Translations under genes and position numbers: made by a program
Shown here: one piece after another, positions 8,401 through 13,335 of the stretch
Position numbering within the stretch: the stretch's first letter is position 1
Layout of the letters: each line of letters opens with the position of its first letter
Notes under the pieces: model-generated
What the model saw: the letters and a program-made list of their open reading frames with translations, nothing else
The model's database searches: none
What the model was told of the DNA's origin: nothing
Source of the DNA: JAMWZF01 sp041628615
GTDB taxonomy: Bacteria > Pseudomonadota > Alphaproteobacteria > Rhodobacterales > Rhodobacteraceae
Direction: 5' to 3'
Assembly (NCBI GenBank): GCA_041628615.1
Contig: JBFKOW010000095.1
Span: forward strand, 1-13,335
DNA length: 13,335 nucleotides

Positions 8401-8942
8401 CCGAGGGCGATTTCCGCGACGGCGAATACCTGCGCGCCTCGGTTGGCTACGCCTACCGGCCGCTGGACAACGAACGGCTCAACATGCTGTTCCGCTACAC
8501 CCACCTGCGGGACCTGCCGGGCGAGGACCAGGTCGACGCCAACGGCGACGACGAGGGGCCGCTGCAGCGCAGCCACGTCGTGTCCGCCGCCGTCAGCTAC
8601 GACCTGTTCCAGGAACTCACGCTGGGGGCCAAGCTGGGCTACCGGATGTCGGAGGTGGCGGAGCGCGGCACCGAGGACTTTACCTCGAACACGGCGACCC
8701 TGCTGGCGCTGCGGCTCGACTGGCACATGCCGCACCAGTGGGACGTGATGGCCGAGGGCCGGGCGCTGGCGACGCGGGAGACGGACACGCTCGAAACCGG
8801 AGCGGTCCTCGCGGTCTACCGACACCTCGGGCCCAACGCGAAGGTCGGGCTGGGCTACGAATGGGGCAGCGTGTCCGACGACGAGACCGACATCGACTAC
8901 GACTCGCAGGGGCTGTTCCTGAACATCGTCGGGAAGTTCTGA
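5481..8942 (+). CDS. Outer-membrane beta-barrel protein paired with the DUF11 surface protein
   Basis: 1153 residues from the GTG at 5481. Residues 1-38 form a Sec signal peptide: a basic stretch (RRPHRRR), the hydrophobic core ALLPALCLLAGAASA, and likely cleavage ASA|QS. A beta-rich domain follows (about 40-180, with VQVRFDGLDRTRLLNVATG), then an Ala/Pro-rich linker (about 185-210), a small Ig-like domain (about 211-276), and a long region rich in alternating strands that runs to the C-terminus. The protein ends in VGKF, and a terminal phenylalanine is the usual BAM recognition feature of outer-membrane barrels. A conserved-looking segment, DPRRVLDRL then YPTYGDDS, starts at residue 344, near the barrel entry. 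Relatives are often annotated as TonB-dependent receptors or OmpA-family proteins, but I see neither a TonB box, a clear plug, nor an OmpA peptidoglycan-binding domain. Coupling to the upstream gene suggests it exports or anchors that protein; this is inference. Confidence 0.88.
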   Translation: MITTQSQPARRPHRRRFPLRSGTALLPALCLLAGAASAQSGFDATGFSITLGDEVIAGAPPPARSAAAADAALRRADVQVRFDGLDRTRLLNVATGDLRTAYPAGAPVTFRTSANYPLYIDRAEIRILDRSGPGARLLAALPAAPNGTVDWTMPAGGDGSLAYVLRVYDRAGRYDETAPLPLARSAAPTAPAAAAPVAAGEAEDRTARRGIPVRGGTITVSGTNAPAGGTVSVMGEAVPVDGAGRFVVSRIVPPGDRVVDVEVGGRTLRRDVTIPETDWFGVGLVDITAGLTRGGIDGGEDGYVNGRLAYYLSGRTAGGWQVTSQADTGDGPIADAFSRLNDKDPRRVLDRLRADGGDLYPTYGDDSRIEDDAPSSGNVYLRLENETTRILWGDFDAGIAGPGLLNNTRDLYGLELAYRSAGVTARGEPRLAATVHAAQPETLAQRDILRGTGGSVYFLSRQDITGGSTAVTVQLADPETGYVAETRVLREGQDYRVDHLQGVLILAEPLASSASDGGLFDSAGGDYEVRLVAQYEYTPTETAISDSAVGGRVEGWITDDLRLGLTVMREETGAGTQDMAGVDLRYVLGANSHVGVEVARTEGPGFARALSTDGGLTITSSGGAVAAEAQAVALDAVLDFGDLGLGRPGRLGLYYDRKDAGFSTLAEDIEAGQELIGLTAEVAATDRLEFGLAAERFTRAGGEERTEAEVSLAYALTDRMTVSGGLALLDSTVPGDPDDTGRRLDAALRLAYDIDDATTVYGFVQGTLDRDGGLSDNNRAGIGGRTVLGDRLTLSGEVSDGDGGVAAQARLSYRPGADNEIYIGYALDPTRAGAESGLDDRGRLVISGSRRHSDRLSTFAETVLDRPGDGDSLTTAYGVTYTPDPDWVLSGGFETGTIRGAADGDFDRVALSFGAAWSPDEDLSARIRVEYRSEDGDGTARDRETWAVTAGYANQVSDDWRLIAGLDALYSDSAEGDFRDGEYLRASVGYAYRPLDNERLNMLFRYTHLRDLPGEDQVDANGDDEGPLQRSHVVSAAVSYDLFQELTLGAKLGYRMSEVAERGTEDFTSNTATLLALRLDWHMPHQWDVMAEGRALATRETDTLETGAVLAVYRHLGPNAKVGLGYEWGSVSDDETDIDYDSQGLFLNIVGKF

Positions 8943-8966
8943 CCCGGCACGGCCGCCCACGAGAGC

Positions 8967-8997
8967 GGCCCGGACCGATTCCCCTCTGGTTCGGGCC
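8967..8997 (+). terminator. Strong GC hairpin after the barrel gene, possible terminator without a U-tract
   Basis: Bases 8967-8976 pair with 8988-8997 over ten base pairs with one G-U pair, and one more G-U pair (8977/8987) can close a 9-base loop. It starts 24 bases after the barrel stop codon. A second stem, 8951-8956 with 8965-8970 (ggccgc/gcggcc), shares bases with it, so the two are mutually exclusive. No run of T follows, so intrinsic termination is uncertain; it may instead protect the mRNA 3' end. Confidence 0.4.
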
Positions 8998-9001
8998 CGA
9001 C

Positions 9002-9043
9002 CGGGCGGTTTATCCTGTGACCGGATGACAGCGAAACCGCCCG
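9002..9043. other. Perfect 10-base inverted repeat in the intergenic region upstream of mlaE
   Basis: cgggcggttt at 9002-9011 is exactly complementary to aaaccgcccg at 9034-9043, separated by 22 bases. The loop itself can form an inner stem (ctgt 9015-9018 with acag 9028-9031). It lies in the leader region of the mla operon, 65 bases before the first possible start codon. It could be an operator, a leader RNA structure, or part of a terminator cluster with the preceding hairpin. I recognise no specific regulator site and no convincing promoter. Confidence 0.45.
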
Positions 9044-9107
9044 CCGGGGCCGCCCGGCACCGGACCAAACCGAGGGAGCGCAGACCGATCCGCCGGCAGC
9101 CCGATCC

Positions 9108-10265
9108 GTGCCGCCCGACATCCGGGCCAGCCGCGTGACCGGCGACCGCGGGTTGCGTATCGGGATCGACTCCGGCGGCGGGACCGTGGCGGTGACCCTT
9201 GGCGGCGACGTGACGGTCCACACCGCGACGCAGTTGCAGGAGGCCTTCGCCACGATTCCCGGCGACGGCGCGGTCGAAATCGGGATGTCGGGCGTCGATC
9301 GGCTCGATACCGCGGGCGCGTTCCTGATCGCCGGGCTTCGGCGGCGCTGCGACGCCGCGGGCGGGCGGCTCGGGGTGTCCGGCGCCTCGCCGGGCATGGA
9401 GAGCCTTCTCGACACGGTGACCCGGGCGCTGCCGCAGCCGGAGGACGCCGGCGCCGGGCGCCCGGGCTTCGTGGACCGGCTGGACCGTATCGGCCGCCAG
9501 GTGGTGGCGGGGTTCGGCTTCGTCGCGGCGCTGACCGGCACCCTGGGGCTGTTCCTGTCCCGGCTGGGGCGCGGCCTGCGCCACCCGCGGCAGTTCCGGC
9601 TCACCGCCTTCGTCCATCACTGCGAGGAAGTCGGGATCCGGGCGGTGCCGATCGTGGCGCTGATGTCGTTCCTGATCGGCGTGGTGCTGGCGTTCCAGGG
9701 GTCGGCGCAATTGCGGCAGTTCGGAGCGGAGGTCTTCGTCGTCGACCTGATCGCGATCTCGGTGCTGCGCGAACTGGCGATCCTGCTGACCGCGATCATC
9801 GTCGCGGGGCGCACCGCCTCGGCCTTCACCGCGGCGATCGGGTCGATGAAGATGCGCGAGGAGATCGACGCGATGCGGACCCTCGGGCTGGACCCGGCGA
9901 TGGTTCTTTTCGTGCCCCGCATTCTCGCGCTGTTGCTGATGCTGCCGATCCTCGGGCTGATCGCCAACGCGGCGGGGCTGTTCGGCGGGGCGCTGATGGC
10001 CTGGATCGACCTCGGCATCTCGCCCGAGATGTTCCGCACCCGGTTGGTCGAAGGCACCGACGTGAGCCACGCCATTGTCGGGCTGGTCAAGGCGCCGGTC
10101 TTCGCGCTCATCATCGGCGTGGTGGGCTGCCACGCCGGCATGGCGGTGCAGGGGACGGCGGAATCGCTGGGCCGGATGACCTCGAACGCGGTGGTGACGG
10201 CGATCTTCGCGGTGATCGTGGCGGACGCGCTGTTCTCGATCTTCTTCGCGCGGATGGGGATATGA
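9108..10265 (+). CDS. mlaE: MlaE-type ABC lipid transporter permease with N-terminal STAS domain
   Basis: About 385 residues. Residues 16-108 form a STAS domain with the D67-T68-A69-G70 motif that in E. coli belongs to the separate protein MlaB. The permease part (about 121-385) has several hydrophobic segments and the MlaE signature starting at G234 (GRTASAFTAAIGSMKMREEI, then DAMRTLGLDP). With MlaF it would form the inner-membrane core moving phospholipids between the inner membrane and the MCE protein. The start is uncertain. An in-frame TGA at 9018-9020 and no ATG, GTG or TTG before 9108 make that GTG the first option; GTG 9135 and TTG 9153 are alternatives that keep the STAS domain. None has a well-placed ribosome site; the only good one, gagggag at 9072-9078, lies 29 bases before 9108. 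The gene overlaps mlaF by four bases (ATGA). Confidence 0.93.
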   Translation: MPPDIRASRVTGDRGLRIGIDSGGGTVAVTLGGDVTVHTATQLQEAFATIPGDGAVEIGMSGVDRLDTAGAFLIAGLRRRCDAAGGRLGVSGASPGMESLLDTVTRALPQPEDAGAGRPGFVDRLDRIGRQVVAGFGFVAALTGTLGLFLSRLGRGLRHPRQFRLTAFVHHCEEVGIRAVPIVALMSFLIGVVLAFQGSAQLRQFGAEVFVVDLIAISVLRELAILLTAIIVAGRTASAFTAAIGSMKMREEIDAMRTLGLDPAMVLFVPRILALLLMLPILGLIANAAGLFGGALMAWIDLGISPEMFRTRLVEGTDVSHAIVGLVKAPVFALIIGVVGCHAGMAVQGTAESLGRMTSNAVVTAIFAVIVADALFSIFFARMGI

Positions 10266-11065
10266 CCGCGCCGGAGACGCATACGGACGGCGATGCCGTC
10301 ATCACCGTGCGCGGCCTGCGCTCGCAGTTCGGCAGCCATGTGGTCCATGACGGGCTCGATCTCGACGTCCGGCGCGGCGAGATCCTCGGCGTCGTCGGCG
10401 GGTCGGGCACCGGCAAGTCGGTGCTCCTGCGGACGATCTGCGGCCTGCAGCGGCCCGCCGCGGGGCGTGTCGAGGTGCTGGGGGTCGACGTGCTGGCGGC
10501 CGACGACGACACCCGGACCGCGCTCGAGGCGCGCTGGGGGGTGATGTTCCAGGACGGCGCGCTGTTCTCCTCGCTCACCGTCCGCGAGAACGTGGAGGTG
10601 CCGCTGCGGGCGGTCGCCGTGCTCGCCCCGGAGCTGCGCCGCGACCTTGCCGATCTCAAGATCTCGATGGTCGGGCTGCCCTACCTCGCCGGCGACAAGT
10701 ACCCCTCCGAACTGTCCGGCGGGATGCGCAAGCGGGCGGGGCTGGCGCGGGCGCTGGCGCTGGACCCCGAGATCGTGTTCCTCGACGAGCCCACGGCCGG
10801 GCTCGACCCGATCGGGGCGGCGGCCTTCGACGAACTGATCCTCGGGCTGAGCCGGTCGCTGGGCCTCACGGTCTTTCTGGTCACGCACGATCTTGATACG
10901 CTCCACGCGGTCTGCGACCGGGTGGCGGTTCTGGCCGAACGCAGGCTGCTTGTGACCGGGACCATGAAGGACATGCTGGAGGTCGATCACCCCTGGGTGC
11001 ACGAATACTTCCACGGTCCGCGCGCCCGGGCGGCGCTGGACGCGATGCGGCCCGGGGACGCCTGA
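10262..11065 (+). CDS. mlaF: MlaF-type ABC transporter ATP-binding protein
   Basis: 267 residues, a normal length for the family. All nucleotide-binding motifs are intact: Walker A GGSGTGKS (46-53), Q-loop Q97 in MFQDGALFSSLTV, signature LSGGM (151-155) followed by RKRAGLARAL, Walker B IVFLDE (171-176), D-loop GLD (180-182) and the switch histidine H209. The MFQDGALFSSLTV and SGGMRKR wording is typical of the MCE-linked MlaF group rather than amino-acid importers. It hydrolyses ATP on the cytoplasmic face to drive lipid movement through MlaE. The ATG overlaps the mlaE stop codon (ATGA, 10262-10265), so translation is probably coupled; this is the only ATG start among the genes whose starts fall in the window. 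Confidence 0.96.
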   Translation: MTAPETHTDGDAVITVRGLRSQFGSHVVHDGLDLDVRRGEILGVVGGSGTGKSVLLRTICGLQRPAAGRVEVLGVDVLAADDDTRTALEARWGVMFQDGALFSSLTVRENVEVPLRAVAVLAPELRRDLADLKISMVGLPYLAGDKYPSELSGGMRKRAGLARALALDPEIVFLDEPTAGLDPIGAAAFDELILGLSRSLGLTVFLVTHDLDTLHAVCDRVAVLAERRLLVTGTMKDMLEVDHPWVHEYFHGPRARAALDAMRPGDA

Positions 11066-11072
11066 GGCGGGC

Positions 11073-11082
11073 GAGAGGAGAG
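11073..11082 (+). promoter_or_regulatory. Ribosome binding site for mlaD
   Basis: gagaggagag in the 25-base gap after the mlaF stop, eight bases before the GTG at 11091. It supports that GTG, which gives a protein beginning VETRANFVLIG, the usual opening of MCE proteins. Confidence 0.75.
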
Positions 11083-11090
11083 ACGGCAGA

Positions 11091-12830
11091 GTGGAAACCC
11101 GGGCCAACTTCGTGCTGATCGGCGCCTTCACGCTGGCCGGGTTTATCGGCATCCTCGGGTTCCTGCTGTGGTTCGCGCGGGTCGAGTTCGACCGCCAGTT
11201 CGCCTATTACGACATCCGCTTCTCGTCGGTCTCGGGCCTCGGCAACGCCTCGGACGTGCGGTTCAGCGGGCTACCGGTGGGGCAGGTGGTCGACGTGCGC
11301 CTGTCGCCCGACCGGGACGGCACCATCCTCGTCCGGGTCGAGGTGGCTGCCGAAACGCCGGTGCGCGCCGACAGCATCGCCACGATCGAGGCGCAGGGGG
11401 TGACCGGCGTCTCCTACGTCAGCATCGAGCCCGGCCGCCCCGAGGCGCCGCTGCTGGCGCCGACCGAGGAGGACCCGATCCCCGAGATCAACGCGGGGCG
11501 CTCCACCCTGCAGACGCTGACCGAGGACGCGCCGGAACTGGTGAGCGAGACCCTGCGCGTGGTCGAGGAACTGGCCGACCTGTTCGGCCCGGAAAGCCAG
11601 GCGCGGATCCAGCGCATCCTGATCAACATCGAGACCGCGTCCGAGGATTTTGCCACGACGCTCGACGACTTTTCGGCGGTCGCGACCACCGTCACCGACT
11701 TCGCCGCCGAGATCAGCCGTTTCAATGCCACGCTGGAACAGGCGACCGGCGACCTGTCGGAGGTGCTGGCGACCACCGACTCGACCATCGCCTCGATCGG
11801 GGACCTGTCCGAGGAGGCCCGCGCGGTGGTGGCGCGGGGGGCGGGCACCCTTGACGGCGTGGACGGCGTGGTGGCCGAGACCCGGCGCTACATCGCCGAG
11901 GACCTGACCGCCTCGACCGAGGAATTGCGGCGCGCCGCCGCCGATCTGCGGGCGCAGCTGGCGGCGGTCGGCGACGACGCCCGCGCGATGATCGACACCT
12001 TCGGCACCACCGGCGTCGCGGCGACCGCCCGGCTGACCGAGATGGAGGCCACCCTGCGCAACATCGACGCGTTGGTCGCCAGTCTCGACGAGACGGCGGG
12101 GGCGCTGCGCGGCACCGTCGCCCGGGTCGACGGCCTGATCGAGACCGACGCCACCGCGCTGGTCACCGAGACCCGGTCCCTCGTGGCCGAGGCGCGGCAG
12201 GCGCTGGCCTCGGTCAACGCGGTGGCCGACACCGACCTGCCGGCGATCTTCGCCGAGATCCGCGCCGCCACCGACCGCGCCAGCGGAATCATTTCCGAAC
12301 TGGGCGAGACCGTGACCCGCGGCGGCGCGACGCTCGACGACCTCGCGGCGGTCGGCCGCGTGACCCTCGACGAGGCGACGGTGGCATTCCGCAACGCCAA
12401 CGACACGCTGGCCGCGATCAACGCCGCGCTTGAGACCGGCGAACGGACCCTGACTGCGGCCGAGAGCGCCTTTGCCGGCGCCGACCGGGTTCTCAACGAG
12501 GACATCGCTGAGCTTGTCGCCGGGATCGAGGGCGCGATCGCCCGGCTCGACGCGACGGTGGCGGAAGTGTCCGAGGACGTGCCGCAGATCACCGCCGACC
12601 TGCGGGCGGCGGGCCAGTCCGCCGCCGATGCCTTTGCCGAGTTGCAGCGCATCGCCCGGTCCTCTGGCGCGCCATTGCGCGACTTCACCGCCACGGCGCT
12701 GCCGGCCTATGCCCGGCTGGCCGAGGAGACCCGCACCCTCGTCGCCAACCTCGACCGGCTGGCGGCCCAGATCGAACGCGACCCGGCGCGGTTCTTCCTC
12801 AGCCGCGACGCCCCGGAATTCAGGAGATGA
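11091..12830 (+). CDS. mlaD: MlaD-type MCE-domain lipid transport protein with long helical tail
   Basis: 579 residues from GTG. Residues 6-29 are a single N-terminal membrane anchor (NFVLIGAFTLAGFIGILGFL onward). Residues about 39-116 are one MCE domain, with VRFSGLPVGQVVDV (56-69) and GVTGVSYVSIEPG (104-116). The rest, about 130-545, is almost entirely Ala/Glu/Asp/Thr-rich heptad-like sequence predicted as alpha-helical coiled coil. It ends in NLDRLAAQIERDPARFFLSR, a tail common to alphaproteobacterial MCE proteins. E. coli MlaD is about 183 residues and lacks such a tail, whereas PqiB carries a long helical needle. MCE proteins form hexameric rings with a lipid channel in the periplasm; here the tail may extend that channel toward the outer membrane. 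It sits 25 bases after mlaF and is followed seven bases later by the lipoprotein gene. Confidence 0.94.
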   Translation: METRANFVLIGAFTLAGFIGILGFLLWFARVEFDRQFAYYDIRFSSVSGLGNASDVRFSGLPVGQVVDVRLSPDRDGTILVRVEVAAETPVRADSIATIEAQGVTGVSYVSIEPGRPEAPLLAPTEEDPIPEINAGRSTLQTLTEDAPELVSETLRVVEELADLFGPESQARIQRILINIETASEDFATTLDDFSAVATTVTDFAAEISRFNATLEQATGDLSEVLATTDSTIASIGDLSEEARAVVARGAGTLDGVDGVVAETRRYIAEDLTASTEELRRAAADLRAQLAAVGDDARAMIDTFGTTGVAATARLTEMEATLRNIDALVASLDETAGALRGTVARVDGLIETDATALVTETRSLVAEARQALASVNAVADTDLPAIFAEIRAATDRASGIISELGETVTRGGATLDDLAAVGRVTLDEATVAFRNANDTLAAINAALETGERTLTAAESAFAGADRVLNEDIAELVAGIEGAIARLDATVAEVSEDVPQITADLRAAGQSAADAFAELQRIARSSGAPLRDFTATALPAYARLAEETRTLVANLDRLAAQIERDPARFFLSRDAPEFRR

Positions 12831-12837
12831 GCCCGCC

Positions 12838-13335
12838 GTGACCAGCCGATCCCTCCGCCGTCTCGCGCCCGTGCTGGGCCTGGCCCTGCTGCTGCCGGGC
12901 TGCGCCGCGCTGTCCGCCCTCGGCGACGCCTCCGAGCCGTTGCAGGTCTACGAACTGCGCGCGCCGGACGGCATCGCCGGCGCCCGCCGGACGGTGCAGC
13001 GGGACGTGATCGTCGAACTGCCCACCACCAGCGGCGCGCTCGCCACCGACCGGATCATGATCCGGCCGACGCCGCTGCAAGCCCAGTACCTGCCCGGCGT
13101 GCGCTGGAGCGAGGCGACCCCCGAGATGGTGCAGACCTTGATGCTGCGCTCGCTCGATGCCTCGGGCGGGCTGCGCTATGTCGGGCGGCGGCCGCTGGCG
13201 GCGCGGGGCGACTTCGCCATCGTCACCGAACTCACCGATTTCCAGGCCGATGCGCGGACCGACCCGGAGACCGGGCAGGACGGGGCGACGGTGCGCCTGC
13301 GGTTCCTGTCGCGGCTGGTGCGCGAGGAAAACGCC
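12838..13335 (+). CDS. ABC-type transport auxiliary lipoprotein (PqiC-like), 3' end outside window
   Basis: 166 codons are visible from GTG 12838 to the right edge with no stop. The N-terminus is a lipoprotein signal: basic SRSLRRL, a hydrophobic stretch, and the lipobox LPGC with C22 as the likely lipidated residue. Proline at -2 is slightly atypical. Residue +2 is alanine, not aspartate, which favours outer-membrane sorting by the usual Lol rule. Family-like wording follows: VYELRAP, ALATDRIMIRPTPLQAQYLP, VRWSEATPEMVQTLMLRSLD, GLRYVGRRPL and VTELTDFQAD, matching the ABC_trans_aux/PqiC group. It would be the outer-membrane partner of the MCE protein. aggag at 12822-12826 lies 11 bases upstream, a rather long spacing. 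An ATG at 12827 opens only a four-codon frame and is not the start. Confidence 0.9.
   Translation, partial: MTSRSLRRLAPVLGLALLLPGCAALSALGDASEPLQVYELRAPDGIAGARRTVQRDVIVELPTTSGALATDRIMIRPTPLQAQYLPGVRWSEATPEMVQTLMLRSLDASGGLRYVGRRPLAARGDFAIVTELTDFQADARTDPETGQDGATVRLRFLSRLVREENA

Noticed and set aside
5481..8942. TonB-dependent receptor label for the barrel protein
   Set aside because: No TonB box or plug domain is visible after the signal peptide; the N-terminal region is beta-rich domains with an Ala/Pro linker, and the neighbour is a DUF11 surface protein rather than TonB or siderophore genes.
9025..9138. 37-codon plus-strand frame from ATG 9025 overlapping the mlaE start
   Set aside because: No ribosome site before the ATG, Arg/Pro-rich composition typical of chance frames in this DNA. 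A leader peptide cannot be excluded but nothing supports it.
6498..10133. 1211-codon open frame on the minus strand running under the barrel gene, the gap and mlaE
   Set aside because: It is antisense to two genes with clear family signatures, gives a low-complexity Arg/Gly/His/Gln-rich translation without recognisable domains, and is expected from high GC content, which removes stop codons in shadow frames.

Overview
The window is high-GC DNA (strong G/C preference at third codon positions, frequent GTG starts) and fits an alphaproteobacterium, most likely of the Rhodobacterales. That placement rests on family resemblance: a STAS-MlaE permease fusion, a long single-MCE MlaD, and an auxiliary lipoprotein, all in the style familiar from that group. 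No rRNA or other taxonomic marker is present. All genes lie on the + strand and fill almost the whole window. I see no tRNA, rRNA, CRISPR array, insertion sequence, integrase or attachment site.

Region 1 (1-8942) is a two-gene cell-surface module. The first gene, cut by the left edge, encodes the last ~1827 residues of a very large, acidic, repetitive extracellular protein. It holds an SdrD B-like domain, several DUF11-type beta-sandwich domains, an array of seven DUF11-like repeats (six starting exactly 123 codons apart), and a C-terminal domain carrying a threefold GGGKL tandem repeat. The second gene overlaps it by four bases (GTGA) and encodes a 1153-residue secreted protein: signal peptide, two beta-rich domains, and a predicted outer-membrane beta-barrel ending in phenylalanine. 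The coupling suggests the barrel exports, anchors or displays the repeat protein. The role of this pair is, as far as I know, experimentally undefined.

Region 2 (8943-9107) is a 165-base intergenic gap with three overlapping or adjacent inverted repeats, probably the end of the surface operon and the leader of the next.

Region 3 (9108-13335) is an Mla/MCE-type phospholipid transport operon: mlaE with an N-terminal STAS domain, mlaF (ATPase), mlaD (inner-membrane-anchored MCE protein with a long helical tail), and an ABC-type transport auxiliary lipoprotein cut by the right edge. Together they would form an ABC complex moving lipids between inner and outer membrane. The long MlaD tail and the PqiC-like lipoprotein suggest a periplasm-spanning design rather than the E. 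coli MlaC shuttle; no mlaC is visible here.

The most interesting items are the coupled DUF11 protein/barrel pair, its fixed 123-codon repeat array, the GGGKL minisatellite, the puzzling start of mlaE, and the hybrid Mla/Pqi architecture.
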